NCBI GenBank assembly: GCA_017500825.1
Contig: JAFVYB010000058.1
Span: 1-64,000, forward strand
From: Myxococcaceae bacterium
GTDB lineage: Bacteria > Myxococcota > Myxococcia > Myxococcales > UBA5297
Length of the DNA: 64,000 nucleotides
Direction of reading: 5' to 3'
In this document: positions 35,173 through 44,983 of the stretch, one piece after another
Position numbering within the stretch: the stretch's first letter is position 1
Layout of the letters: the number at the start of each line of letters is the position of its first letter
Position numbers and translations under genes: made by a program
The notes under the pieces: generated by a model
Seen by the model: only the letters and a program-made list of their open reading frames with translations
Told to the model about the DNA's origin: nothing
The model's database searches: none

Positions 35173-35538
35173 ATGACCTTTCGCGAACAGCTCGATCACA
35201 TCCTGAAGCAAGTCGAAGGCGCCGTCGCCTGCAGCGTCATGGGACTCGACGGCATGTCCATCGAGACGCGCCAGACGAACCAGGACACGGGCGCGGACAT
35301 CCCCAGCCTGATCGTCGAATACGGGGGCCTTCTCAGCACCATGCGCAAGACGATGCGCGCGCTCGAAGCCGGCGAAGTCGCCGAGTTTTCCATCAATACC
35401 GAGCGCATTCTCACCATCGTTCGCATGTTAAACGCTGAATACTTTTTGGTTTTGGCCCTGAGGCCCGAGGGCAATTACGGCAAGGGGCGTTACGCCCTGC
35501 GCATCGCGGCCCCCGAGCTCAAAAAACAGCTCGAATGA
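35173..35538 (+). CDS. Roadblock/LC7 domain protein
   Basis: A 121-residue single Roadblock/LC7 domain: N-terminal amphipathic helix (FREQLDHILKQVEG), the strand AVACSVMGLDGMSIE, the helix SLIVEYGGLLSTMRKTM and the strand ERILTIVRMLNAEYFLVLAL. Such proteins bind small GTPases; MglB, which regulates MglA and cell polarity in Myxococcus, is the best-known example. No GTPase gene lies next to it. An AGGAGG site directly before 35170 fits the second ATG (35173) best. Its neighbours are the pil operon and a TPR protein gene. Confidence 0.85.
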   Translation: MTFREQLDHILKQVEGAVACSVMGLDGMSIETRQTNQDTGADIPSLIVEYGGLLSTMRKTMRALEAGEVAEFSINTERILTIVRMLNAEYFLVLALRPEGNYGKGRYALRIAAPELKKQLE

Positions 35539-35601
35539 CAGCAGCGGCGGAAGGCGATCGGGGCGCGGCGAGTGCTCCATTCGAATTCCGGCATTTTCTG
35601 G

Positions 35602-35640
35602 AAACGGTTCTCTCATTTCGAGGGACCGTTTTAATTTTTT
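35602..35640 (+). terminator. Terminator between the Roadblock gene and efp
   Basis: AAACGGT/ACCGTTT with an extended TCTCT/AGGGA part and T-rich TTTTAATTTTTT end. It lies about 65 bases after the Roadblock gene. Confidence 0.85.
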
Positions 35641-35731
35641 AGCAGGCGCACGCCAAAACACCGCCCTCCGGCCATCGTCGCGGGGAGGTTTTATCTCCAA
35701 AAAGGAGTGCGCCAAGGAGCGAAGAGCGACC

Positions 35732-36304
35732 ATGGCAGACATCATCGACACCAGTGAATTTAGAAACGGGCTCAAGATCGAAATCGACGGCGAACCCTTC
35801 GAAATCGTCTATTTTCAGCACGTAAAGCCCGGAAAGGGTTCGGCGTTTGTCCGAACCAAAATCCGCAACCTTATCAACGGCCGCATGCTCGAACCGACCT
35901 TCCGCTCTGGCGACAAGGTCAACAAGGCCGAGGTCGAAGAGCGCCAGATGCAATTTTTGTATGAGCAGGGCGGCGAATACCACTTCATGGACGCCAAAGA
36001 TTATGAACAGACATATTTGACCAAGAAACAATTGGGCGACGCCGTCAATTATCTGAAAGAAAACCTGATGGTGGACATTCTTTTTTATAAGAATGAAGCC
36101 ATTGGTGTGACTGTCCCCAATTCCGTCGACCTCAAGATCACCAAGTGCGACCCCGGCATGAAGGGCGACACGGTGAACGGCGCGCTGAAGCCCGCCACGC
36201 TTGAGAGCGGTTATGTCGTCAACGTCCCCCTCTTCATCAACGAGGGCGAAGTCATCCGCGTCGACACGCGGACAGGCGAATATCTGACACGCGTGACTGC
36301 CTGA
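35732..36304 (+). CDS. efp: Elongation factor P
   Basis: A 190-residue EF-P with three OB-like domains. The first has the loop HVKPGKGSAFV, in which Lys35 is the residue modified in many bacteria; the domain continues to about residue 65. Domains II and III end in VDTRTGEYLTRV. EF-P helps the ribosome through polyproline stretches, and this organism's proteins here contain many. No epmA/epmB genes are in the window. Confidence 0.96.
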   Translation: MADIIDTSEFRNGLKIEIDGEPFEIVYFQHVKPGKGSAFVRTKIRNLINGRMLEPTFRSGDKVNKAEVEERQMQFLYEQGGEYHFMDAKDYEQTYLTKKQLGDAVNYLKENLMVDILFYKNEAIGVTVPNSVDLKITKCDPGMKGDTVNGALKPATLESGYVVNVPLFINEGEVIRVDTRTGEYLTRVTA

Positions 36305-36325
36305 GAACTCGTCATTCGCATTTCC

Positions 36326-36358
36326 AAGGCGCCGTTTGTATCGAGCGGCGCCTTTTTA
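36326..36358 (+). terminator. Terminator after efp
   Basis: AAGGCGCCG/CGGCGCCTT with a TTTGTATCGAG loop and a T-rich end (TTTTTATATTTTT). Confidence 0.92.
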
Positions 36359-36503
36359 TATTTTTAAATTTATTTTAATACAATTAAACCACCCACAAAG
36401 ACCTGGCCTGTGGCCGCGCCAGCGCCCATCAGCGCGATTCCTTCGCGACGCGCTCCCGCCACATAAGGGTGTGTCACGGTGAGAAACGCCTGCGCCAGGA
36501 ACC

Positions 36504-36532
36504 TTGACGCGCCGCAGAACTTGCCCTAGAGG
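36504..36532 (+). promoter_or_regulatory. Promoter of the large TPR protein gene
   Basis: TTGACG, a 17-base spacer and TAGAGG lie about 100 bases upstream of the GTG at 36635. Confidence 0.7.
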
Positions 36533-36634
36533 CTGCCCCCCTTTGCCGCCCGGGCCTTCTTCCCGCAGCCCGCCCCTAAAAAAGACGACGATCACCCGGC
36601 GAAAAACCGGCGTGCCTCCGAAGAGACAGCGACT

Positions 36635-39622
36635 GTGGCCATCGACAAAAATAAAATCTCAGAAGCCGCGACCAAATACATTCAAAAAGGTCAATTGGAC
36701 AAGGCGATTAAGGAATACCGAAAAATTATCGCCGCGGATCCGAAAGACGCGCGTATTCAGCAAAAACTCGGTGAGCTTTATGCCCGCAATGGTGAGTCCG
36801 CGCAGGCGATCGAGTGCTTTCTCAAAGTCGCCGAGGGTTACACGACGGACGGTTTTTTGCTCAAAGCCATCGCCGTCTACAAACAAATCATCAAGATCAG
36901 CCCGGAACGCATCGATATCCACCTCATCCTCGCGCAGCTCCATCAGCAGTTGGGATTGCTCGGCGATGCGATGACGCAATACCAGGCGATTGTCGCTCAT
37001 TATGAAGCCGCAGGAAATCTCAATGCCTGCATGGAGACCCTGAACAAAATCGTCGAGCTCGATCCGGACAATACCGTTATGCGGATTAAGCTCGCGGAAT
37101 TGTGCGTCAACCAGGGGATGAATGAAGAGGCTGTCGAAGAACTGCTCAAAGTTCGCGATTACTTTAAGAAAAACAACCGAACCGACGATTACATTAAAAT
37201 TTCTGAAAGAATTATCTTCCTGGACTCGAAGCGCATCGATCTCGTCCAGGAAATCGCCGCCCAATATCTCGCCATGGGCGAGGCGCAGCGGGCCTTGGCC
37301 AAATTGCAGATTTGTTTTCGCGCCAACCCAAAAGATATCGAAACGCTTTCTCTGCTCGCGCGGGCGTTTCAAATGTCCGGCGAAATCCCCAAAACAGCCT
37401 CCATTTATAAAGAATTGGCGCGCATTTACGGCGCAAAGAATCAATCCCAGCTGGAAAAGGAAACCTGGAACAAGGTCCTGCAGCTCGTCCCAAACGATCC
37501 TGAAGCGCTCCGCCACCTCAATCCCAAAGCACCGGCGCCCGCCCCCGCGCCCAGAATGCCGCCTGCGGCGGCCAAGCCACCGCCTTCGCCCGCGCCCGTC
37601 GCCGCCCAGCCCGCGAACACCGCCCAGCCGTCAAAAGCCTCGGGCGCGCAGCAGGCCACCGCCAACCTAGCCCGCCTCCTGAACGAGGTCGATGTCTACA
37701 TCAAATATGGCCTCACCGATAAGGCGCTCGACCACCTGGCCAAGATCTTCGAGGCGCATCCCAAGGCGATCGAGGCCCACGAGAAGGCAGCCAAGGTCCA
37801 TCTGGCGCGCAAAAGTCCGCCAGAGGCCTTCCATCACGTGTTCGAAGCGCTGCGTCTGCGGCAAGCAGCGGGTGACAAGGCCGGTGCGATGGCGGCGCTG
37901 GAGCAGCTCAGGGAAATCAGTCCGCGCCACCCGGCCCTCGCCAACCTGCGCGCATGCCTGGAGCAGGGAACGCCTTTGCCTGCCACGCTGAAATTCGATG
38001 CGCCGCCAGTCGAAGAGGTGCTGGAAGTCATCGAGATCGCGGATCTCGTCGAGGAAGAGGCAAGTCCCGCGCCCACCAGCCCCGAGGCCAAGGCGCCCGA
38101 GATGGAAGTGCTGGGCAACGATGCCTTCCTGGACCCTGAGGACGACGGCGGCATTGTTTTCGAGATCGAGCCGGAGGCGCCTGCGAAACAGACCGCGCAG
38201 CCTGAAGCGGTCGAAGCCGCCAAAGAAGAAGAGGAAATCGACTGGGCGTCGCTGCCCGACATTGAGCTCGACGTGCGCGATGAGGCGCCCAAAGCGCCCG
38301 TCCAGAAGGAACCAGAAGCCAGGCCCAGCGCCCCGCGCGCGAGTGCTGCCGAGAGCGAAATCGACTGGGCGCTGCTCGACGCCACCGCCGAGCCTGAAGA
38401 GGTTCAGGAGATCGAACTCGTCTCCGAGTCTAAGCCCGAGCCTGTGGTGGACGCGCGTGAAGACGCCATCGACTGGGCATCGCTGGGTGACGATGACAAC
38501 GCCGCACAGGCGATCGAGCTCATCTCTGAACCGGAACCTGCGCCCGCGGTGGACGCGCGCGAAGACGCCGTCGACTGGGCGCTGATCGACGCGGTGGCCA
38601 CTTCCGCCGATGCCGACGAGGCGCAGCAGGCGATCGAGCTCATCTCCGAGCCGGAACCCGAGCCTGCCGTGGCCGCGCCCAGAATGGACACGTCTGTCGA
38701 CTGGGCACTGCTCAATGAGGCCATCGCCTCAGATGACGCGCAGGTGGTCGGGGTGAGCCAGGCCAGAGTGGAGTCGCGCGCCCCCTTCACGCCGACGCCC
38801 GACGCGGTCTTTGCCGTGGCGCCAGAGGCTGTCGCCGCCGACGAGGTTCCGGTCGCGAACCTGGACGACCTCCTCGATGAAGCCGCCTTCTTCATTAACC
38901 AGGCCGACTTGAAATCAGCGCGGGAGGCGCTTGGGCGTGCTTCGAACGCCTATCCGGGCAACGCGCGCGTCGAGGAGATGCTCATCCTCCTGGAGGCGCA
39001 CGAACAGTATTACGCCGAGCAGCAGGCCGCCTTTGAGCAGGCCGTGGTCGAGGAGACGGCGCACGCCGACCAGGACGCAGAGGCCGGGGCGGACATGGCG
39101 TTCGATCGCCTCACCACCGCGGCGCTCTTCGACACCGACATGCGGGCCGAGGCCAGCGCGCCCGATCGCATCGACTCGCAGTTCTCCTTCGACAGCCTCT
39201 TCTCCGAGTTCAAAAAGGGCATCGAGCAGATCGTCCGTCCCGAGGACATCGAGACGCACTACGACCTCGGGCAGAGCTATCGCGAGATGGAGCTGTTCGA
39301 CGACGCGATTGGCGAGTTCGAGCAGGCCATGAGCGCGGCCAAGGGACAGCCCAAGGAACTCGACTGCCTGACCATGATCGCCATCTGCCAGATTGCCGCC
39401 GGGCGCCTCGATACCGCCGAGCAGACATTGCAGACGGGCCTCGCCTCTCCCCTGCTCACGCCGCCGACCGAGGCGGCCATCCGTTTTGAGCTGGCCTCGC
39501 TCTACGAGACGCAGGGACGGACGGCAGAGGCTCTGGCCGAGTTTTTGCGCCTTGAGCAAGACGACCCAGATTACCGCGACATCAGCCACCGCATCGCCGC
39601 GCTCCGCATGTCCGCCGGCTAG
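36635..39622 (+). CDS. Large TPR protein with acidic IDWA repeats
   Basis: A 995-residue soluble protein. Residues 1-300 are a run of TPR units (for example IQKGQLDKAIKEYRKIIAAD). A Pro/Ala linker follows (about 296-345), then a second short TPR block (345-440), a long acidic linker (about 445-780) with five IDWALLD-like motifs, and a C-terminal TPR block (about 785-995). The start is a GTG (36635). It has its own promoter and no neighbour in its transcript. Large TPR proteins with such linkers next to type IV pilus genes recall SgmX of Myxococcus, which activates pili, but homology to SgmX is not established here. Confidence 0.88.
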   Translation: MAIDKNKISEAATKYIQKGQLDKAIKEYRKIIAADPKDARIQQKLGELYARNGESAQAIECFLKVAEGYTTDGFLLKAIAVYKQIIKISPERIDIHLILAQLHQQLGLLGDAMTQYQAIVAHYEAAGNLNACMETLNKIVELDPDNTVMRIKLAELCVNQGMNEEAVEELLKVRDYFKKNNRTDDYIKISERIIFLDSKRIDLVQEIAAQYLAMGEAQRALAKLQICFRANPKDIETLSLLARAFQMSGEIPKTASIYKELARIYGAKNQSQLEKETWNKVLQLVPNDPEALRHLNPKAPAPAPAPRMPPAAAKPPPSPAPVAAQPANTAQPSKASGAQQATANLARLLNEVDVYIKYGLTDKALDHLAKIFEAHPKAIEAHEKAAKVHLARKSPPEAFHHVFEALRLRQAAGDKAGAMAALEQLREISPRHPALANLRACLEQGTPLPATLKFDAPPVEEVLEVIEIADLVEEEASPAPTSPEAKAPEMEVLGNDAFLDPEDDGGIVFEIEPEAPAKQTAQPEAVEAAKEEEEIDWASLPDIELDVRDEAPKAPVQKEPEARPSAPRASAAESEIDWALLDATAEPEEVQEIELVSESKPEPVVDAREDAIDWASLGDDDNAAQAIELISEPEPAPAVDAREDAVDWALIDAVATSADADEAQQAIELISEPEPEPAVAAPRMDTSVDWALLNEAIASDDAQVVGVSQARVESRAPFTPTPDAVFAVAPEAVAADEVPVANLDDLLDEAAFFINQADLKSAREALGRASNAYPGNARVEEMLILLEAHEQYYAEQQAAFEQAVVEETAHADQDAEAGADMAFDRLTTAALFDTDMRAEASAPDRIDSQFSFDSLFSEFKKGIEQIVRPEDIETHYDLGQSYREMELFDDAIGEFEQAMSAAKGQPKELDCLTMIAICQIAAGRLDTAEQTLQTGLASPLLTPPTEAAIRFELASLYETQGRTAEALAEFLRLEQDDPDYRDISHRIAALRMSAG
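38231..38725 (+). repeat. Five IDWA-type repeats in the acidic linker
   Basis: Within the TPR protein, EIDWASL, EIDWALL, AIDWASL, AVDWALI and SVDWALL recur at about 30-45 residue intervals, each followed by an acidic stretch such as IELISEPEPEP. They look like short linear binding motifs rather than a folded domain. Confidence 0.85.
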
Positions 39623-39869
39623 CGTTTCAAGAGCGCAGGCGAATGTTGCTTTCAGGCTGGCAGAACGGCGCATCGACAGCCGCGACGGCGATTTTGAGTG
39701 GCGCGGGAGTATCGAGCGCGCATCGCGGTTTGGGCCGCGGCACAGTTTGTAAAGCGCCTTGGCGGGCGCGGCCGCCCCACAGAGAGTCCACTTTTCTTCA
39801 CTTGCGGATGGCCCACCCAAAGACGCGCGATGACCTGGCGTCTGGACCGCCCACCGCGAGAGGTTCCCC

Positions 39870-40808
39870 ATGACCTACCTAGAGCTGTTTCAACTCACCC
39901 AGAGGCCATTCGCGAACCGTCCCGCCCCCTGCCTCTTTTTTTCCTGCGAGGAGCAGGAAGGCGCTGTCCGGCAATGCGTGGCGGCCCTCGAGCAGGCGAC
40001 AGGCCTGACCTTCGTCACGGCCGATGACGGGCTGGGCAAGACAGAATTTGCGCTACGGCTCGCTGCGGTGCTTCCCGCTGAAAGCTGGATCGTCCGCTCG
40101 CTCACCGTCCCCCACGCCGCGCTGACCGAACGGGGATTTTTGCGTCGCGCCTGCACACTTTTCGCGGAGGACGGCCTCTGGCCCTCTCGCGACGAGGACG
40201 AGACTCATCTCAGCGCGAGACTCGACGACCAGCTCGACGGCGCGCGCAAGAGAGGGCTTACGCCGGTGCTGATCATCGACGAGGCAGATCTCATCGCCCG
40301 GAGCGATGTCATTCACACGCTGGCGCGCCTCTCCTCCAAAGGCGATGGCGACAAGCCCAGGCTGGAGATCGTCCTGTTGGGGCGGCCTTCGTGCGCCATC
40401 CGTCTGGGCGACGCCCTGCGCCGCGCGGGGAACGACCACGCCGAATTCCTGAGGCTGGAGGCGTTCGCGCCCGACACTGTCGCGGCCTACGTGCAGCATC
40501 GCCTCACCGTGGCCGGCGCCCCAAACAACCCCTTCACGGCGGAGGCGCTCGACACGCTCCACCAGCTCACGGCAGGCGCGCCGAGGCGCATCAATCTCCT
40601 GTGCGAGGCAGCGCTCGTCGAGGCGGCGCGACATGGGCAGAGCGACATCGATCGGGATCTCATCGCGCGACTGGCGACGAGTGTCGAACCGATCCAGGAC
40701 GCCGCGCCGAGCCTCGCCTTTCTCTCCAACCGCGCCTCCGCGACACCGCTGACGGGTGAAGAGCTCGCAGAGGTCGATCGCGCCCTCGACGCGCTCAGGC
40801 TTGGCTGA
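39870..40808 (+). CDS. ExeA-like AAA ATPase
   Basis: A 312-residue AAA-type ATPase of the ExeA/GspA/TniB-like family: FQLTQRPFANR near the N-terminus, Walker A region TADDGLGKT, Walker B LIIDEAD, the VLLGRPS sensor strand and the LTAGAPRRINLLCE winged region. The first Gly of Walker A is Ala, so nucleotide binding may be weakened. A GAGAGG site stands 6 bases before the ATG. ExeA-like ATPases help place secretins in the envelope; it stands alone between the TPR gene and tamB. Confidence 0.82.
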   Translation: MTYLELFQLTQRPFANRPAPCLFFSCEEQEGAVRQCVAALEQATGLTFVTADDGLGKTEFALRLAAVLPAESWIVRSLTVPHAALTERGFLRRACTLFAEDGLWPSRDEDETHLSARLDDQLDGARKRGLTPVLIIDEADLIARSDVIHTLARLSSKGDGDKPRLEIVLLGRPSCAIRLGDALRRAGNDHAEFLRLEAFAPDTVAAYVQHRLTVAGAPNNPFTAEALDTLHQLTAGAPRRINLLCEAALVEAARHGQSDIDRDLIARLATSVEPIQDAAPSLAFLSNRASATPLTGEELAEVDRALDALRLG

Positions 40809-41010
40809 CCTCGCGCGCCGACGCCCGAAGCCCCGCTCCCGAGACAGCTGTGAACACAGACGCCCAGCGAGAAGACGCCGCCGCATCGATGGGCCTGCTC
40901 TGGGCAGGGGGCCAGCGCCGGACACGCGCATGTCGCACGCCTGCTGAACGTCACTGCGCGCGCGCCATGGCCCAGGCTTCCGCGACCGCCCCTGAGGCAG
41001 GAGATGCGCG

Positions 41011-44000
41011 ATGAGGAGCAACGCGGCCCGCATCGCCCTGCTCGTCTTCCTGCTGACCTGCGCCGCTTTCCTGCGTTTTTTGCGCTCGGAACGCGCCGGG
41101 CAGTGGATTTGCGAGGCCGTGCGCGAGCGGGCGGGCGCGCTGATGAGTCCGGGCGAGTTCTCGATTGGCCACTGCGCCTTCGCCCCCTGGGAAGCGGAAA
41201 TCCAGGTCGAGGAACTGAGCGCGGTCGTTCCCGGCGAACCGGCGCTCCGCCTCAAGGCGGGCCGCGCCCAGATCCAACTCCTGCGCCCGGAGCTCCTGCC
41301 GTGGCGGCTGCGCTTCGGAAAGGTCAACGTCTCCGACCTCGAAGTGGAGATCGCGCTCGACCCGGACAATCTCCCCAAGGGCGATCCGCAGGCTGACAAG
41401 AGCTGTCCCATCGCTCCACTGGATCGCCTGCGCGTCGAGCAGCTGACGTTTTCCAACGCCCGTTTCGCGCTCCAGCTGCCCGCCGACCGTCGCGTCGAGC
41501 TGGCCGGCATCGACGCCAGCGCCCACTCCGGCAAGGCGAGCCACTCGCTCAAGCTGTCGATCTCCTCGGGTGAGCTCAGCAACGGACCAGCCTCACTGCC
41601 CATCGCGCGCATCAAGCTGTCGGCCGCGCTCGACCTGGAGGCCGACGAACTCAACCTGACCCACCTGGAGCTATCCGCCGGCGACCTCTCGCTCTTTGCC
41701 CGCGGTGGTCTGGAATCGCTGTGCGGCAAGGCGCGCGCGGACCTGTTGTTGCAGCTCTTCCTGCCGCTGGGCCTGTTCGACGCGATGCTGCCCGAACTCG
41801 ATCTGGGCCTGCGCGGACACGCCACCCTGCGCGCCAGACTCGACGGCCCGCTCGACAATCCCGCCATCGAAGGCGACCTCTCGCTCATCAAGGCCGAGAT
41901 CGCCGACTTCGAAATCGGCGACGCCTATCTCGCCGCCCGCGTCGAGGAGAAAACCGCGCTGATCGATCGCCTGGAGCTCAACATCGGGGCGCAAAAGGCC
42001 ATCGTGAACGGCGCGATCGGGCTCGGTCAGGACTTCCCCACCAAGGCGCGCGTCGAGCTCGATCAGATCGGATTTGGCCAGCTCCTCGACATGCTCTCGC
42101 TCGACCACGTCTGGCCCGACTTCAAAGCCAGCGGCACGGTGGAGGCAACAGGCACCCTCGTCCCCTTCCATCTGGCCGGCAAAGCGCGCCTCGACCTCCG
42201 TGACTTCAAGGTCTTCGACCGCGGCTGGGACCAGGCAGGCCGCGAGGCGATGTTGGAGCTCGCTCCGGCGCACCTCGACATCGACGTCGACTTCACCCCC
42301 CAGCGCGCCCATCTGGCCAACGTCGATCTCTCCCTGCCGCGCTCGCGCCTCAAGGTCGACACCAAGCTCTTCTTCGACGAGCAGCGCGGCCTCGACATCA
42401 CCACCAGCTTCGACCCCATCGACCTCTCGGACCTCGGCCACATCGTGCAAATCCCCTGGAGCGGCCTGCTCAGCGGTCACGCCCGACTCAAGGGTCCCTA
42501 CGCCGAGATCGCCATCGACGGCGAGGTCGAGGGGCAGCGGCTGCGCTTTCACGAGCTCGACTTTGGCCGGGCCAACCTTGAGGTCCACTTCGAAGACCTC
42601 GTCCTCGCCTTCAGGCGCGTCCACATCCTGCGCGGCCAGTCGCGCTTTGACGCCGCGGGCGAGCTCGACTTCAGCGGCCATGCCCCCGAGGGACGCGGCC
42701 AGGGCCACTTTGAGGGCGCCCTCCTCTCCGACCTCGTCGACATGATCGGCAGGACGCACTGGATCTTCGACTTCATCCGCGACCGCGCCCAGGCGCGCCT
42801 GAGCGGCACGGCCAGTGTGCGCGGCGAACTCCTCAAGCCCGAGAGCCGCATCGAGGCCAGCCTCGACGACCTCGTCTATTACGGACGGCGGCTGGGGCAC
42901 GGCGAGCTCGTCTTCAGCACGCGCGACGGCGAGATCGTGGCCATCGACCGCTTCGACATCGACGGCCCGGTCGGCAAAGCGAGCCTGTGGGGTGAAATCC
43001 GCCTCAGCGAAGGGCTCGACTTCCGCCTCAAAGCGCCAGCGCTCTCGATCTTCGAGCTCTCCAAGCCGCAGGGAGAATTCCTCGACGCGGGCGGCTCGCT
43101 CTCGCTGAACGCGCGACTCTTCGGCGGCTTTGACGACGTGCGCATCCGCGGCGAGGCCGATGTCAAAGACGCCACAGCGCTCGGCGTGCCACTCGGCTCC
43201 GGACCGCTCGACCTCGGCATGGACGACTTTGTCCTCTGGCTGCGCGGGCCCATCGGCGAGGCGCTGCGCATCGAGGGACGCATGACGGCCGAAGGCGCCC
43301 TGCCCTTCGCGATCGATGTCTCAGTCGCGACGCGCCAGCTCGGCCGCTATCTGCCCCAAAGTCTCGGCGTCGACGGAACGCTCAAGGCCACGCTCACCGC
43401 CAGCGGCACGATCGACGCCATCGAACAGACGCGCGGGCGCCTCGATGTCGAATCGCTTCAACTGACACGGGAACGGCTGCGCCTGAGGAGCGACAAGCCC
43501 TTTCAGGCCACCTTTGTCGGCGGCGCCATCGAGTTGCCCTTCATCGCGCTCAGGGGGAGCAACGATTTGCGCGCCAGCGGCGCCTTCAGGCGGACTGCGG
43601 ACGGATCGCTCGACGGATCGCTCACCGCCCACTTTGACGCGCGCCTGGCCGAGGCCTTTGTCGACGACATTTCGCAGACCGGCGGCCCCATCCGCGCCGA
43701 GCTCAATCTCCTGGGAACGCTGGAGCGGCCGACCATCCTCGGCACGCTGACACTGCGCGGGGTGCGCGCCTCTCACGCCGACATGCCGGTGCGGGCACAG
43801 GACCTGCGCGGCAGCGTCAGTTTCTCGCAGAACAAGCTCTACCTGGACGGCATCGAGGGAACGCTCAACGACGGCCGCGCCCGACTCGGCGGCGAGATCG
43901 ACTTCGAGGGCCTCTTCGATCCGAAGCGACTCGACCTGTCGATCGCCTTTGACGACGCCCAGTTTCGCCTCCCCTCGTGGCTGCCCTCGACGCTCTCGGG

Positions 44001-44928
44001 CGATCTGCGTCTGAGCGGAACGCCCTCGGCGCTGAACCTGAGCGGCGCGATGAGCATCTCGCACGTGCGCTACCAGCGCGATGTCGGCCTCGACCTCAAG
44101 TCGCTCATCACCCGCCTGGGACAGCGCGCGCCGGACTTCATCCTCGTCGAAGAGGAAAAGAGCTGGCTCAACCTCAACCTGGGCGTGCGACTGGGCGAGG
44201 AGGTCTGGATCGACAACAACATGATCCGCACGCGCCTGGGCGGCGAGCTGCAGATCGTCGGCGACAACCTGGATCTGGGCGTGATCGGCACGGTCCGCGT
44301 GGAGGACGAGGGCAAACTCTTCTTCCGCGGCAACGAATTCGAGCTCACGCGCGCCACCGTCGACTTCACCGACCGCGACCGCATCGCCGCCATCCTCGAC
44401 GTCCACGCCGAGACCGAGCTGCGCGACTACCGCGTCTTTTTGCGCCTGATGGGGTCGCTCGACGAGCCGGAGCTGACGCTGTCGAGCGAGCCCGACCTCG
44501 ACCAGGCCGACCTGGTGATGCTGCTCACCCTCGGCTTCACCACGCGCGAGACCGAGATGGCCTCCTCCAGCGTCGGCATCGGCCTGATTGGCGAGACGCT
44601 GCTCAACCTCTCGGGACTCGACAAGCAGGTGAAGCGCTTCATGCCCAACAACGCCGTCTTCCGCGATTTCAACATCCAGCTGGCCACCCAGTATTCGGAG
44701 GTGAGCGGCACGGTCGAACCAATGGCCCAGATCGAGTCGAAGCTCCTCACCGACGACTTGAGGTTGCGCCTCGTCCAGCCCGTGCTCTCCAGCCGTGGGC
44801 GCCAGGCGCACCTCGAATACCGGATGAACGAGCACCTCTCGGCGCAGATGCAGTGGAACGACGAGATGAGCGACTTCTCGCTGGGCGACTTCGGCCTCGA
44901 CCTGAAGCTGCGCTGGGAGCTCGAATGA
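41011..44928 (+). CDS. tamB: TamB-like translocation and assembly protein
   Basis: A 1305-residue protein with an N-terminal membrane anchor (about 7-25) and a very long, repetitive beta-strand region full of LDG/IDG-type repeats, then the conserved C-terminal TamB (DUF490) domain (about 950-1305, with SWLNLNLGVRLGEEVWIDNN). It forms a periplasm-spanning groove for lipid or protein transport. A GGAG site stands 7 bases before the ATG. The following gene encodes an Omp85 protein, the expected partner. Confidence 0.94.
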   Translation: MRSNAARIALLVFLLTCAAFLRFLRSERAGQWICEAVRERAGALMSPGEFSIGHCAFAPWEAEIQVEELSAVVPGEPALRLKAGRAQIQLLRPELLPWRLRFGKVNVSDLEVEIALDPDNLPKGDPQADKSCPIAPLDRLRVEQLTFSNARFALQLPADRRVELAGIDASAHSGKASHSLKLSISSGELSNGPASLPIARIKLSAALDLEADELNLTHLELSAGDLSLFARGGLESLCGKARADLLLQLFLPLGLFDAMLPELDLGLRGHATLRARLDGPLDNPAIEGDLSLIKAEIADFEIGDAYLAARVEEKTALIDRLELNIGAQKAIVNGAIGLGQDFPTKARVELDQIGFGQLLDMLSLDHVWPDFKASGTVEATGTLVPFHLAGKARLDLRDFKVFDRGWDQAGREAMLELAPAHLDIDVDFTPQRAHLANVDLSLPRSRLKVDTKLFFDEQRGLDITTSFDPIDLSDLGHIVQIPWSGLLSGHARLKGPYAEIAIDGEVEGQRLRFHELDFGRANLEVHFEDLVLAFRRVHILRGQSRFDAAGELDFSGHAPEGRGQGHFEGALLSDLVDMIGRTHWIFDFIRDRAQARLSGTASVRGELLKPESRIEASLDDLVYYGRRLGHGELVFSTRDGEIVAIDRFDIDGPVGKASLWGEIRLSEGLDFRLKAPALSIFELSKPQGEFLDAGGSLSLNARLFGGFDDVRIRGEADVKDATALGVPLGSGPLDLGMDDFVLWLRGPIGEALRIEGRMTAEGALPFAIDVSVATRQLGRYLPQSLGVDGTLKATLTASGTIDAIEQTRGRLDVESLQLTRERLRLRSDKPFQATFVGGAIELPFIALRGSNDLRASGAFRRTADGSLDGSLTAHFDARLAEAFVDDISQTGGPIRAELNLLGTLERPTILGTLTLRGVRASHADMPVRAQDLRGSVSFSQNKLYLDGIEGTLNDGRARLGGEIDFEGLFDPKRLDLSIAFDDAQFRLPSWLPSTLSGDLRLSGTPSALNLSGAMSISHVRYQRDVGLDLKSLITRLGQRAPDFILVEEEKSWLNLNLGVRLGEEVWIDNNMIRTRLGGELQIVGDNLDLGVIGTVRVEDEGKLFFRGNEFELTRATVDFTDRDRIAAILDVHAETELRDYRVFLRLMGSLDEPELTLSSEPDLDQADLVMLLTLGFTTRETEMASSSVGIGLIGETLLNLSGLDKQVKRFMPNNAVFRDFNIQLATQYSEVSGTVEPMAQIESKLLTDDLRLRLVQPVLSSRGRQAHLEYRMNEHLSAQMQWNDEMSDFSLGDFGLDLKLRWELE

Positions 44929-44983
44929 GGCGGTCCCTTCCCCCTTGAAATCCGACTTCAACCCGGCTCTTAGCCCCGCCCCG

